Assembly (NCBI GenBank): GCA_964384905.1 | Contig: CAYLND010000003.1 | Location: 1-64,000 of the forward strand | Source: Gp22-AA3 sp964384905 | Lineage (GTDB): Bacteria; Acidobacteriota; Polarisedimenticolia; Gp22-AA2 | Direction: 5' to 3' | DNA: 64,000 nt | Part shown: positions 26,372 through 35,078 of the stretch, in pieces | Numbering within the stretch: position 1 is the first letter of the stretch | How the letters are laid out: each line of letters starts with the position of its first letter | Made by a program: the position numbers and the translations under genes | Notes under the pieces: model-generated | Told to the model about the DNA's origin: nothing | Databases searched by the model: none | The model's input: only the letters and a program-made list of their open reading frames with translations

Positions 26372-26890
26372 TCAGGGTTTTCGCGCACTCCCTGGCCGCG
26401 CCGGGCGTGGCCCGGCCAGCTTGTGATAGCCGCCGTCGAAGTACAGCAGGGGCCGACCTTCCGCATGTCCGGCCGCCACGACCCGGCCGAGGAAGATCGA
26501 ATGGTCCCCCGCCTGGTGGCTCGTCTCCAGCACGCAATCGAACCACCCCAGGCAATCGCTCAGGATCGGCGCCCCGGTCTCGGCCTTGCGGTGCGGCTCG
26601 GACTCCAGCCAGTTGCCGTGCTCGCCGCTGTGCCCGGCCGCGAGCTCCGACAGCCGCTCCTGCCCGACCTTCAGAACGTTGACTGCGAAGCAGCGCTGCG
26701 TCTCGATCAGGGCGTGGCTGCGTGTCTTGCGATCGATGCACACGAGGACGAGGGGCGGCTCGAGAGAGACCGAGCAGAACGAGCTGACGGTGATCCCGAG
26801 GATGCCGCCTTCGCGGCGCGTGGTCAGGATGGAGACGCCGCTGGCCCAGCGCCGCATGGCGCTCTTGAACAGATCGACGGAGACCGTCAC
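26372..26890 (-). CDS. Flavin reductase-like FMN-binding protein
   Basis: A 172-residue flavin-reductase domain protein. Visible family parts are MRRWASGVSILTTR, GITVSSFCSVSLEPPLVLVCI (flavin contact) and CFAVNVLKVGQ, ending with a GHAEGRPLLYFDGGYHKL segment. Such proteins supply reduced FMN to a monooxygenase or act as small oxidoreductases. No partner oxygenase adjoins; the Rieske oxygenase is 15 kb away. It lies tail-to-tail with zwf with 3 bases between. Confidence 0.88.
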   Translation of the reverse strand: MTVSVDLFKSAMRRWASGVSILTTRREGGILGITVSSFCSVSLEPPLVLVCIDRKTRSHALIETQRCFAVNVLKVGQERLSELAAGHSGEHGNWLESEPHRKAETGAPILSDCLGWFDCVLETSHQAGDHSIFLGRVVAAGHAEGRPLLYFDGGYHKLAGPRPARPGSARKP

Positions 26891-26981
26891 GGTGCCTCCC
26901 GGAGGCGCGCCGATCGGGCCGGGGGCGCGCGAAACGGCATATTATCCCGACTCCACGATCCGGTGATCGACGGGAGACGGG

Positions 26982-28457
26982 ATGCCGCGACCGGGCAAGG
27001 GTGAAGGGATCTACAACGTCGTCGTCGTGGGGGCCGGGACCGCGGGGCTGGTGACCGCGGCCGGAACCGCCGGGCTGGGCGGACGGGTCGCCCTGGTCGA
27101 GCGGCACCGGATGGGCGGCGACTGCCTGAACGTCGGCTGCGTTCCGAGCAAGGCCCTCATTCGATCGTCGCGCGTCGCCGCCCTGATCCGGCAGGCCGCT
27201 CTGTTCGGTCTCGAGGCCGCGCCGCCGGCGGTCGATTACGGTCGGGTCGCCCGCCGGGTCAAGGCGCTGCGCGCGCGCATCGAGCCGCATGACTCGGTGC
27301 AGCGCTTCGAGGGGCTCGGCGTCGACGTCTTCCTCGAGCGCGCCACCCTGGAGTCGCCACGGCTGGTGCGCGCCGGCGGCGTGGCCCTGAAGACGCGACA
27401 CATCGTCATCGCCACGGGGGGACGCCCGGCCGTTCCCGACGTGCCCGGCCTCGAAGAGGCCGGCTACGAGACCAACGAGACGATCTTCGAGCGCGAGACC
27501 GCGCCCGACCGCCTCCTGGTCATGGGCGGCGGGCCGATCGGCTGCGAGCTGGCACAGGCGCAGGCACGTCTCGGCGCCCGCGTCACGCTCGTCGACCGCG
27601 GCGCCCAGCTCCTGCATCGCGAGGATCCCGATGTCGTGGATCTCCTGAGAACGCAGCTGGAACGCGACGGGGTGCGTCTCCTCCTGCGCGCCCGCGTCGA
27701 ATCGATCGCGCCCGGCCGCGGCGGACCGCACCGGGTGACGGTGCGACGCGATGCCGACGGCGACCGCCTCGTTCTGGACGCCGACACGATCCTGGTCGCC
27801 GCCGGCCGCCGGCCGAACGTGGAAGGTCTGGGGCTCGAGACAGCCGGCGTGGCCTACACCGACAAGGGCGTCACGGTCGACGCGTGCCTGAGGACCACAC
27901 GCAGGAACATCTATGCGGCCGGTGACGTCTGCGGCCCTTACCAGTTCACGCATTTCGCCGAGTATCAGGCGCGCCTCATCGTGCGCAACATCCTGCTCTC
28001 TCCCCTCCACGGTCTCGGGCGGGCCCGCGCCGATTATCGCGTCGTGCCCTGGACCACGTTCACGGAGCCCGAGGTGGCGCGGGTCGGCCTGAACGAGAAG
28101 GAGGCCGCGACGTCCGGCGTGCCCGTCGACGTGCACCGTTTCCCGTTCTCCGATCTGGATCGCGCGATCCTGGAGAGCCGCGAGAGCGGCTTCGCCAAGG
28201 TGATCGCCGCGCGCGGCCGCGGGACGATCCTCGGCGCGACCTTCATCGGCGAGGGCGCCGGCGAGCTGATCCACGAGATCGCCCTCGCCATGAAGGAAGG
28301 AATCGGACTGGCGAGCCTGTCCTCGCTGATCCACGTCTACCCCTCGCTCTCCCAGGCGGTGCAGCGCGTGGCGGATGTCTACATGAGGACGCGCCTCACC
28401 AATCGCGCGCGGGCGATCTTCTCGAGGCTGTACGCCTGGCAGCGACGGCGAGCGTGA
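26982..28457 (+). CDS. FAD-dependent pyridine nucleotide-disulfide oxidoreductase (mercuric-reductase-like)
   Basis: A 491-residue class I flavoprotein disulfide reductase. FAD motif VVVGAGTAGLVTA, redox cysteines Cys48 and Cys53 in GGDCLNVGCVPSK, NAD(P) motif MGGGPIGCELAQAQ, and the C-terminal HVYPSLSQAVQRVAD dimer segment. Many genomes pair this type with a TVP38 membrane protein, as here (GTGA overlap). Despite the common label, it lacks an N-terminal metal-binding domain and the C-terminal cysteine pair of true MerA, so a mercury role is unlikely. The physiological substrate is unknown. Confidence 0.9.
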   Translation: MPRPGKGEGIYNVVVVGAGTAGLVTAAGTAGLGGRVALVERHRMGGDCLNVGCVPSKALIRSSRVAALIRQAALFGLEAAPPAVDYGRVARRVKALRARIEPHDSVQRFEGLGVDVFLERATLESPRLVRAGGVALKTRHIVIATGGRPAVPDVPGLEEAGYETNETIFERETAPDRLLVMGGGPIGCELAQAQARLGARVTLVDRGAQLLHREDPDVVDLLRTQLERDGVRLLLRARVESIAPGRGGPHRVTVRRDADGDRLVLDADTILVAAGRRPNVEGLGLETAGVAYTDKGVTVDACLRTTRRNIYAAGDVCGPYQFTHFAEYQARLIVRNILLSPLHGLGRARADYRVVPWTTFTEPEVARVGLNEKEAATSGVPVDVHRFPFSDLDRAILESRESGFAKVIAARGRGTILGATFIGEGAGELIHEIALAMKEGIGLASLSSLIHVYPSLSQAVQRVADVYMRTRLTNRARAIFSRLYAWQRRRA

Positions 28458-29164
28458 GCGCCGTGGCGTGGAGGAGAGCGCTGCGCTGGGCGGCCCCGGC
28501 GCTCGTGCTGCTCCTGGTCGTCGTGGCGGCGCGTCGTCTGCCGCTGGGGGGTTTCGTGCGCGACCTGAACGCGCTGTTCGCCCGGCTCGGATTCGCGGGG
28601 ATCGCCCTGTTCGTCCTGGCCTACTCCCTGGCCGCGATCCTGCTCGTCCCCGGCTCGGCACTGACGATCGGGGCGGGCGTCGTCTACGGTCTGTGGTGGG
28701 GGTTCGTCGCCGTGTCGGCCGGCTCGACGCTGGGGGCGGCGGGCGGGTTCCTGGTCGCCCGTTACCTGGCTCGCGCGCGGGTCGAGCGCTGGGCCGACGC
28801 GAACCCGCGCTTCGCCGTCATCGATCGCGCGGTCGGCCGGGAGGGCTGGGTGATCGTGCTCCTGACCCGTCTCAGCCCGGTGTTTCCCTACACGCTGCTG
28901 AATTATCTGTACGGCCTGACGCGCGTCCCGTTCGGCTCCTACATCCTGGCCTCCTGGCTCGGCATGATGCCCGGCACGCTGCTGTACGTCTATCTCGGTT
29001 TCGCCGGCCGCGCCCTCGCCCAGGCGGCCGCCGGCCAGGCGAAGCGCGCGCCCGCCGAGTACGCCCTCTGGACCGTCGGCCTTCTCGCCACGATCGCGGT
29101 CACCCTCTACGTCACCCGCCTGGCGCGCCGGGCGCTGCGCAGCCGCGACGATCTCGGCGCCTGA
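28454..29164 (+). CDS. TVP38/TMEM64-family membrane protein
   Basis: A 236-residue integral membrane protein with about five hydrophobic segments. It has the VTT-domain marks LVPGSALTIGAGVVYG and RLSPVFPYTLLNYLYGLTRVPF, with the re-entrant loop glycines and proline. Related DedA/TVP38 proteins are lipid scramblases or undecaprenyl-phosphate flippases. The GTG start overlaps the stop of the disulfide oxidoreductase gene, so the pair is an operon. Confidence 0.9.
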   Translation: MSAVAWRRALRWAAPALVLLLVVVAARRLPLGGFVRDLNALFARLGFAGIALFVLAYSLAAILLVPGSALTIGAGVVYGLWWGFVAVSAGSTLGAAGGFLVARYLARARVERWADANPRFAVIDRAVGREGWVIVLLTRLSPVFPYTLLNYLYGLTRVPFGSYILASWLGMMPGTLLYVYLGFAGRALAQAAAGQAKRAPAEYALWTVGLLATIAVTLYVTRLARRALRSRDDLGA

Positions 29165-29206
29165 GGCCCGTCTCCGGTCTCCCTCGACGGCCTGTCCGCG
29201 CGCGGA

Positions 29207-29215
29207 TGCTAAGAT
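29207..29215 (+). promoter_or_regulatory. Extended -10 element TGCTAAGAT, 9 nt before the hydrolase start
   Basis: TGCTAAGAT followed by GCCGCGTCC and ATG at 29225. The 12-mer GCTAAGATGCCG (29208-29219) recurs exactly upstream of the FMN reductase at 34513-34524. The spacing implies a transcript with almost no leader; no Shine-Dalgarno is seen. Confidence 0.5.
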
Positions 29216-29224
29216 GCCGCGTCC

Positions 29225-29875
29225 ATGACGAGGATCGACACCTTCTTCCTCTCCGGCCCCGCCGGGCGGATCGAGTGCATGCTCAAGCGGCCCGACGCGG
29301 CTGGTACGGAGGCCGGCGCCGCCGTGATCTGCCATCCCCATCCGCTGTTCGGAGGGACGATGCACAACAAGGTCGTGCACGCCGCGGCCGAGGCGATCGG
29401 TGCCGCCGGTCTTCCCGTCCTGCGTTTCAATTTCCGCGGCGTCGGCCGCAGCGGCGGAGCGCACGACGCCGGGCGGGGCGAGCAGGACGATCTGCGGACG
29501 GTGATTGACGTGCTCGCGGGGCGGTACCCGGGCCGACCGCTCCTGGTCGCCGGGTACTCCTTCGGCGCTTACGTCGCCTTGCATGTCGGGTCGCGCGATG
29601 CCCGGGCGGCGGCGCTGGTCGGGATCGGCCTGCCGGTCGGCCTGATCGGATTCGGCTTCCTGCTCGAGTCTGCGAAGCCGCTGACGATCATCCAGGGGGA
29701 TCGGGACGAGTTCGGCCCCCTGTCCGCGGTGATGGCGCTCGCCGCCACCCTCCCCGGCGGGGCGCGGGTGATCGCCGTCCCGGGGGCGCCGCACAACTTC
29801 GCGGGCCGTCTCGAGGAGCTGGCGCGTCGCGTGCACGAGGCCGTTCCGGAGGAGATGCGGGCGCGGGCATTGTGA
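29225..29875 (+). CDS. Small alpha/beta hydrolase (COG2945-like)
   Basis: A 216-residue hydrolase. CHPHPLFGGTMHNKVV near residue 36 and RFNFRGVGRSGG form the oxyanion region; the nucleophile is in GYSFGAY; the acid is in QGDRDEFGP and the histidine in PGAPHNFAGR. The family includes uncharacterised esterases or peptidases of the CocE/X-Pro type. Single-gene unit between the TVP38 gene and a cytochrome c gene. No signal peptide, so cytoplasmic. Confidence 0.88.
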   Translation: MTRIDTFFLSGPAGRIECMLKRPDAAGTEAGAAVICHPHPLFGGTMHNKVVHAAAEAIGAAGLPVLRFNFRGVGRSGGAHDAGRGEQDDLRTVIDVLAGRYPGRPLLVAGYSFGAYVALHVGSRDARAAALVGIGLPVGLIGFGFLLESAKPLTIIQGDRDEFGPLSAVMALAATLPGGARVIAVPGAPHNFAGRLEELARRVHEAVPEEMRARAL

Positions 29876-29930
29876 AGGTCCGCCGGCGGTGGTATCGTAG
29901 CGTCCTTCCAACGGATGGGGAGGGACAGCG

Positions 29931-30272
29931 ATGAAGCGAGGTCTCGTCGCGGGGATGGCGCTGGCGCTCGGTCTGGGACTGGCTCCGGCGAGGGCCGAGG
30001 ACGCCGCCAAGCCGGATGCCGCGAAGGTCGAGAAGGGCCAGAAGGTGTACGCCGACAAGCACTGCAGCATGTGCCACTCGATCGCCGGCAAAGGGAACCC
30101 GAAGACGCCGCTCGACGACGTCGGCGGCAAGATGAGCGTCGACGATCTCAAGAAGTACATCACGAACCCGAAGTCGGTGAAGGCCGATACCAAGATGAAA
30201 GCCTACTCCGACATCGCGGCCGCGGATCTCGACGCGTTGATCGCCTACCTCCAGACCCTGATCAAGAAGTGA
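29931..30272 (+). CDS. Exported class I cytochrome c
   Basis: A 113-residue monohaem cytochrome. Signal peptide at 1-22 ends in ARA before EDAAKPDAAK; haem site CSMCH (Cys45, Cys48, His49); probable axial Met89 in TKMKAY; C-terminal helix DLDALIAYLQTL. It would carry electrons in the periplasm. A Shine-Dalgarno GGGGAGGGA precedes the ATG. Its stop overlaps the GTG of the amidohydrolase gene, which is an odd operon partner. Confidence 0.93.
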   Translation: MKRGLVAGMALALGLGLAPARAEDAAKPDAAKVEKGQKVYADKHCSMCHSIAGKGNPKTPLDDVGGKMSVDDLKKYITNPKSVKADTKMKAYSDIAAADLDALIAYLQTLIKK

Positions 30273-31600
30273 TCGGGACCGGACGCCCAGGCCGCATCGT
30301 CCCGGCGCTCGGCCTGGCACTGACGGCCACCTGCATCGTCGCGTCCGCGGACGAGCAGGCCCCGCGTCTTCTCTACATCACAGCCGGCCTGCTGGTCGAC
30401 GGCACCGGCGGCGCGCTGCGGCACGACATGGCGATCCTGGTGCGCGGCGACCGGATCGAGCGGATCGATACGCTCAAGGCGCTGCCCCGGCCGGAGGGCG
30501 CGGCGGTCCTCGATCTCTCCGACAAGACGGTCCTGCCCGGATTGATCGACTGCCACGATCACCTGACCATCGACGTGAAGAAGGGATGGGAGTACGAGCC
30601 GGTGCTCCACACGGAGATCGACGCCGCGATCGCCGGGACCGTGTTCGCGCTGCGGACGCTGCGCGCCGGCTTCACGACCGTGCGCAATGTCGGCGACAGC
30701 GGCGGCGCCAGCGTGTCGCTCCGCCGGGCGATCGACGAAGGGCTGATCGAAGGACCGCGCCTCGTCACCGCGCGCGAGATGCTGTCGATCACCGGCGGGC
30801 ATGGCGACGACCTGAACGCGTTCCGTCCTGACCTGCGCATCGCCGGCGTCGGGAACATCGAGTCGGGCGTCTGCAACTCACCCGACGAGTGCCGCGCCGC
30901 CGTGCGCTACCAGGTGAAGTACGGGGCCGACCTGATCAAGATCGCGGCGACCGGCGGCGTCCTGTCGGCGGGCGACGAGCTGGGGGCGCGGCAGTTTTCG
31001 GACGACGAGCTGCGCGCCATCATCACCGAGGCGCACGCCCTCGGTCGCAAAGTCGCGGCGCACGCGCACGGCACCGCCGGCATCAAGGCGGCGGTCGCCG
31101 CCGGCATCGATTCCATCGAGCACGGGTCGATCCTGGACGACGAGGCGGTCCGGATGATGCGGGAGCGCGGCACCTTCCTGGTGCCGACGCTGATGGCGGG
31201 CGAGGCGGTCTACACCAAGGCGAAGAGCGGTCAGCTCCCCGCGTACTCGATCGCCAAAGGGCTCGCGGTCTGGCCGATGATGCAGCAATCCTTCCGCAAG
31301 GCCCATGAGGGCGGGGTCAAGATCGCCTTCGGCACGGACACGGGCATCACGCCTCACGGCCAGAACGCCCATGAGTTCGAGCTGATGGTCGCCGACGGCA
31401 TGCGGCCGATGGAGGCGATCGTGGCGGCGACCCGGAGCGCCGCTCAGCTGATCGGACGGGACAAGGACCTCGGGACGATCGAGCCCGGCAAGCTGGCCGA
31501 CCTGGCAGCGTTCGACGGCGATCCCACGCGGGACGTGTCGATCCTGAAGAAACCGGCGGCCGTCGTCAAGGGCGGTTGGCCGGTCGACCTCGGTCGATGA
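30269..31600 (+). CDS. Exported metal-dependent amidohydrolase (imidazolonepropionase/prolidase-like group)
   Basis: A 443-residue amidohydrolase-superfamily protein. After a signal peptide (about residues 1-27) come GLIDCHDHL (first metal pair, a DxH variant), KIAATGGVLS (region of the bridging lysine), AHAHGTAGIKAAVAAGIDSIEHGS (two histidine ligands) and FGTDTG (catalytic Asp). The C-terminal GTIEPGKLADLAAFDGDP is typical. Exported members include Xaa-Pro dipeptidases and organophosphate-acid hydrolases, so a peptidase role is possible. GTG start is coupled to the cytochrome c stop. Confidence 0.87.
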   Translation: MIGTGRPGRIVPALGLALTATCIVASADEQAPRLLYITAGLLVDGTGGALRHDMAILVRGDRIERIDTLKALPRPEGAAVLDLSDKTVLPGLIDCHDHLTIDVKKGWEYEPVLHTEIDAAIAGTVFALRTLRAGFTTVRNVGDSGGASVSLRRAIDEGLIEGPRLVTAREMLSITGGHGDDLNAFRPDLRIAGVGNIESGVCNSPDECRAAVRYQVKYGADLIKIAATGGVLSAGDELGARQFSDDELRAIITEAHALGRKVAAHAHGTAGIKAAVAAGIDSIEHGSILDDEAVRMMRERGTFLVPTLMAGEAVYTKAKSGQLPAYSIAKGLAVWPMMQQSFRKAHEGGVKIAFGTDTGITPHGQNAHEFELMVADGMRPMEAIVAATRSAAQLIGRDKDLGTIEPGKLADLAAFDGDPTRDVSILKKPAAVVKGGWPVDLGR

Positions 31601-32202
31601 CCACCCCGGCCACGCCGTCGATCCACGTCGGGATCAGCGCCTGCCTGCTCGGGCAGGAGGTGCGGTACGACGGCGGGCACAAGCGCGACCCGCTCCTCAT
31701 CGAAGAGCTGGGGCCGCTGTTCGAATGGGTGCCGGTCTGCCCCGAGGTCGAGCTGGGGCTCGGCGTGCCGCGCGAGCCGCTCGCGCTCGAAGGCGGCGCC
31801 GCCGCCCCGCGTCTGGTGCTTCGCGAGCGTCGAGGCGACATCACCGACCGGATGAACGCCTGGTCCCTGCGACGCCTGGGGGAGCTGGAGGACGCCGGGC
31901 TGTGCGGCTACATCTTCAAGAGCGTCTCGCCGTCCTGCGGCCTCCTCGGCGTGCCGCTGTTCGAGCCGGGCGGCTCCGCCGGAACCTCCCCGTCCCCGGC
32001 ACCGGAGGGCTCCCGCTTGCCGGACCGCCGGCGGCCGCCGCGCCTCGAGGGCGTCGGTCTGTTCGCGCGCGCCCTCCAGGAACGCTTCCCGCTCATGCCG
32101 GTCGAGGACGAGGAGCGCCTGCGGGCGCGGGAGCGGCGTGACGCGTTCATCGGCCAGGTCCTGTCCTACTGGCGGGCGCGGCCGCACCGGCGCGACGCAT
32201 GA
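31597..32202 (+). CDS. DUF523-family cysteine protein
   Basis: A 201-residue protein with the DUF523 pattern: GISACLLGQEVRYDG near the start, FEWVPVCPEVELGLGVPRE, and SPSCGLLGVPLF with conserved cysteines. It has a glycine/proline-rich stretch at about 125-150. The cysteines suggest a bound metal or Fe-S cluster, but function is unknown. Coupled by ATGA overlaps to the amidohydrolase before it and to the aldo/keto reductase after it. Confidence 0.85.
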   Translation: MTTPATPSIHVGISACLLGQEVRYDGGHKRDPLLIEELGPLFEWVPVCPEVELGLGVPREPLALEGGAAAPRLVLRERRGDITDRMNAWSLRRLGELEDAGLCGYIFKSVSPSCGLLGVPLFEPGGSAGTSPSPAPEGSRLPDRRRPPRLEGVGLFARALQERFPLMPVEDEERLRARERRDAFIGQVLSYWRARPHRRDA

Positions 32203-33722
32203 AGACCCCGGGGCGCGCCAGCCCCGAGGCGACGCGCGCGCACCTGGACGGGTTCCCGGCGCACCACCCGCACGGCCACACGCCGCTCGGACGCACCGGT
32301 CTCGCGGTCAGCCGCGTCGGCTTCGGCTCGTACCGCGTCGATGACGAGACGCCGGATCAGCGCCGGGCGCTCGAGGAGGCGCTCGCCTCCGGCTGCAACC
32401 TGATCGACACCTCGACCAATTACACCGACGGCGGGAGCGAGCGTCTGATCGGCGACGTGCTCGCGCACGCGGGCAACGCCCCTTCCAGGCAGGCGGTGGT
32501 GGTGGTCTCCAAGATCGGGTACGTGCAGGGCGACAACCTGCGACTGGCCCTGGAGCGCGAACGCTCCGGCTTCGCGTTTCCCGAGATGGTCAAGTACATG
32601 GACGGGTGCTGGCACTGCATCCATCCCGACTTCCTGCGCGATCAGCTCGCGCGCTCGCGCGACCGGCTGCGTCTCGAGACCGTCGACGTCTGCCTGCTGC
32701 ACAACCCGGAGTATTTCTTCTCCGACGCCAAGAAGCATGATCACGGCCCGCTGGACGAGCTCCGAGCCGAGTTCTACCGGCGCGTGCGGGATGCCTTCAC
32801 GTTCTTCGAAGACGCCGTGCGGCGCGACGAGATCGGGTGCTATGGCGTCTCCTCGAACTCTCTCGTGTCCGCGGCCGACGACCCCGAGGCGACCTCGCTC
32901 ACCTGGCTGCTCAGGGCCGCCGTGGAGGCGGGCGGCGCGGATCATCACTTCCGCGTCGTGCAGATGCCGATGAATCTGTTCGAGTCCGGCGGTGCGCTGC
33001 TGCTCAACACCGGACCGGAGCGCAGCCAGACGCCCCTCGAGGCGGCGTCGGCGGCTGGTCTGGCCGTCCTGATCAACCGCCCTCTCAACGCCATCGTGCA
33101 CAACCGTCTCATCCGTCTGGCCGACGTCGTGGAGGCAGCCACGGGCGGGGGCGCGGCCGGGAACCTGGACGAGCTGAAGCGCCTCGAGCAGGAATACCGC
33201 GCCCGCATCGCGCCGCTCGCCGGAACCGCGCAGGAGGCGATCGATCCCTTCTTCGAGCTGATCGATCAGCTCGGCGGCCTGCCGGAACAGATCGACGACC
33301 TGGAATCCTGGAGGCAGATCGAGCAGCAGTACGTCATCCCGCGCATCAACCATACGGCGCGCGCCATGGGGCACGATGTCCCGGCGGAGCTGCGACCCGC
33401 CTGGACCCGCTGGTGGGAGCGCTGCCTGCCGGCGCTCGAAGGGCTGCTGCAGAGCATCGGCCGGGAGGCGGGACGCCGCAGCCGCTCGCGCAGCCGGGCC
33501 GTCAGCGAGGCCATCGACCCGCTGCTTCCCGCCCCGCGCCGCGCCGAGTCGCTGTCGCGCAAGGCGATCTGGACGCTGGCCGGCACGCACGGCGTCACCT
33601 CGGTTCTCGTCGGCATGCGGCGTCCGGCTTACGTCCTGGACACGATCGGCGTCCTGACCTGGCCTCCGCTCTCCGACCCGTTCGCGATCTATCGGCGGGT
33701 GAAGAAGCTCGGGCCGAGCTAG
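32199..33722 (+). CDS. Long aldo/keto reductase
   Basis: A 507-residue protein with an aldo/keto reductase barrel: LGRTGLAVSRVGFGSYRV, NLIDTSTNYTDGGSE (catalytic Asp and Tyr), VVVSKIGYVQGD (Lys) and CLLHNPEYFF (His), so the tetrad is present. It is about 170 residues longer than normal; the extra part (about residues 300-455) is helical and charged, then TLAGTHGVTSVLVGMRRPAYV completes the C-terminal NADPH-binding region. The insertion may form a separate domain. ATGA-coupled to the DUF523 gene. Confidence 0.85.
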   Translation: MKTPGRASPEATRAHLDGFPAHHPHGHTPLGRTGLAVSRVGFGSYRVDDETPDQRRALEEALASGCNLIDTSTNYTDGGSERLIGDVLAHAGNAPSRQAVVVVSKIGYVQGDNLRLALERERSGFAFPEMVKYMDGCWHCIHPDFLRDQLARSRDRLRLETVDVCLLHNPEYFFSDAKKHDHGPLDELRAEFYRRVRDAFTFFEDAVRRDEIGCYGVSSNSLVSAADDPEATSLTWLLRAAVEAGGADHHFRVVQMPMNLFESGGALLLNTGPERSQTPLEAASAAGLAVLINRPLNAIVHNRLIRLADVVEAATGGGAAGNLDELKRLEQEYRARIAPLAGTAQEAIDPFFELIDQLGGLPEQIDDLESWRQIEQQYVIPRINHTARAMGHDVPAELRPAWTRWWERCLPALEGLLQSIGREAGRRSRSRSRAVSEAIDPLLPAPRRAESLSRKAIWTLAGTHGVTSVLVGMRRPAYVLDTIGVLTWPPLSDPFAIYRRVKKLGPS

Positions 33723-33732
33723 CCAGCGACCG

Positions 33733-34467
33733 TCAGGAGCGCGTCAGCGCTCCCGCGGCCAGGAAGCCGCGGAGCATCGCGGCGACGCGATGGGCAAGCG
33801 GCGGCAGATAGAGACGCGCGCCGGAGCGCAGGCGGTCGGCCGCTTCGCGCCCGCCACCCCCGGGCCCCGCGCGATCCGCCGCATCGACCCATGCGTCGAC
33901 CATCTCGACGGTGATCTCCGGATGGAATTGCACGCCGTAAGCGCGCGTCCCGATCCGGAACGCCTGGTTCTCGTACAGACGCGACGAGGCGAGCCGCGTC
34001 GCGCCGCGCGGCAGGTCGAACGTATCGCCGTGCCAGTGGAACACCATCGCCTCCCTCGGCAGCGAGCCCAGGACCGGGTCGCGCGACCCCGGGTCGCTAA
34101 GAACCACGGGGAACCAGCCGATGTCCTGCGCCGGCCCGCGGTAGACTCGCGCTCCGGCGCCGGCCGCCAGGATCTGTGACCCGAGGCAGACGCCAAGGAT
34201 CGGCACGTTCCGGTCCAGCGCGTCGGACGCCAGCGCGATCGCGTCGGCAAGATGCGGGAAGCGATCGGTCTCGTACGCGCCCATCGGCCCGCCGAGGATG
34301 ATGATGGCGGACGCCCGGCCCGCGGCGCGCGGCACCCGCTCGCCGCGAAAGGTGCGCACGAACCGGACCGCAAGCCCGTGATCGTCGAGGACGTCTCGCA
34401 TCAGGCCGAGCCCCTCGCGGCGCGCGTGCTGGACCACCAGGATCGGCCCGGGCCCGCTCCTGCGCAT
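33733..34467 (-). CDS. Class I glutamine amidotransferase-like protein (GMP synthase type)
   Basis: A 244-residue GATase1 protein. Nucleophile cysteine in LGVCLGSQ; histidine and acid in QFHPE; oxyanion glycines in ILGGPMGAYE. Stand-alone proteins of this group include gamma-glutamyl hydrolases for polyamine or amino acid breakdown, and many have no known substrate. The ATG at 34467 begins MRRSGPGPILVVQHARREG; longer upstream frame has no support. It lies 10 bases after the 3' end of the aldo/keto reductase, tail-to-tail. Confidence 0.87.
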   Translation of the reverse strand: MRRSGPGPILVVQHARREGLGLMRDVLDDHGLAVRFVRTFRGERVPRAAGRASAIIILGGPMGAYETDRFPHLADAIALASDALDRNVPILGVCLGSQILAAGAGARVYRGPAQDIGWFPVVLSDPGSRDPVLGSLPREAMVFHWHGDTFDLPRGATRLASSRLYENQAFRIGTRAYGVQFHPEITVEMVDAWVDAADRAGPGGGGREAADRLRSGARLYLPPLAHRVAAMLRGFLAAGALTRS

Positions 34468-34512
34468 CGCACGGACGGCGGGACCCGCTCGAAGGGATGC
34501 CGTGGAACCTGC

Positions 34513-34520
34513 GCTAAGAT
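34513..34520 (+). promoter_or_regulatory. -10 element GCTAAGAT just upstream of the FMN reductase GTG
   Basis: GCTAAGATGCCG (34513-34524) is identical to the element at 29208. The -10 hexamer TAAGAT ends 6 bases before the GTG at 34527, so the transcript would start on the start codon. No ribosome-binding site is present. Confidence 0.45.
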
Positions 34521-34526
34521 GCCGGC

Positions 34527-35078
34527 GTGACGATCCTGGCGTTCGCGGGCTCATTGCGCTCCGGCTCCCTCAACAGGAAACTCTTGAGCGTCGCGGTGGA
34601 TGTGCTGCGCGGCCAGGCCGACATCGACCTGCTCGACCTGCGCGACGTGCCGATGCCGCCCTACGACGGCGACATCGAGGCGAGCCAGGGGCTCCCCGAG
34701 GGCGCGCGCAAGTTCAAAGAGAGGATCGCCGCCTCCGACGCCCTTCTCATCTGCACCCCGGAATACAACCACTCGATCCCCGGCACCCTCAAGAACGTCA
34801 TCGACTGGGCCTCGCGCCCGCCCGGCAACCCGTTCAAGAGGAAGGTCGCGCTCCTCATGGGCGCCTCGCCCGGGCCGTACGGGGCCGTGCGCGCCGTTCT
34901 CGCGCTGCGGCAGGTGCTGACGGCGCTCGGCGTCCTGATCCTGCCGGCCACCGTGCAGATCATCCGCGCCGGCGAGGCGTTCGACGCGTCCGGGAAGCTG
35001 GTGGATCCCAGGAATGCCGCCCGGATCGAGAAGACGTGCGCGGAGCTTCTGCTCGTCGCGCGACTGATGAGGGACTGA
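34527..35078 (+). CDS. NADPH-dependent FMN reductase
   Basis: A 183-residue flavodoxin-like reductase. The phosphate-binding loop is AGSLRSGSLNRKLL and the flavin-side motif is TPEYNHSIPGTLKNVIDW, both characteristic of the YieF/ChrR/ArsH-like group. Such enzymes reduce quinones, chromate or azo compounds by two electrons. Start is a GTG with a -10 box 6 bases upstream. The antisense strand of its second half is occupied by the overlong open frame of the DUF547 gene. Confidence 0.92.
   Translation: MTILAFAGSLRSGSLNRKLLSVAVDVLRGQADIDLLDLRDVPMPPYDGDIEASQGLPEGARKFKERIAASDALLICTPEYNHSIPGTLKNVIDWASRPPGNPFKRKVALLMGASPGPYGAVRAVLALRQVLTALGVLILPATVQIIRAGEAFDASGKLVDPRNAARIEKTCAELLLVARLMRD

Noticed and set aside
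26982..28457. Mercury resistance (merA) call
   Set aside because: No HMA domain, no C-terminal vicinal cysteine pair and no merR, merT or merP nearby; better described as a general disulfide-reductase-like protein.
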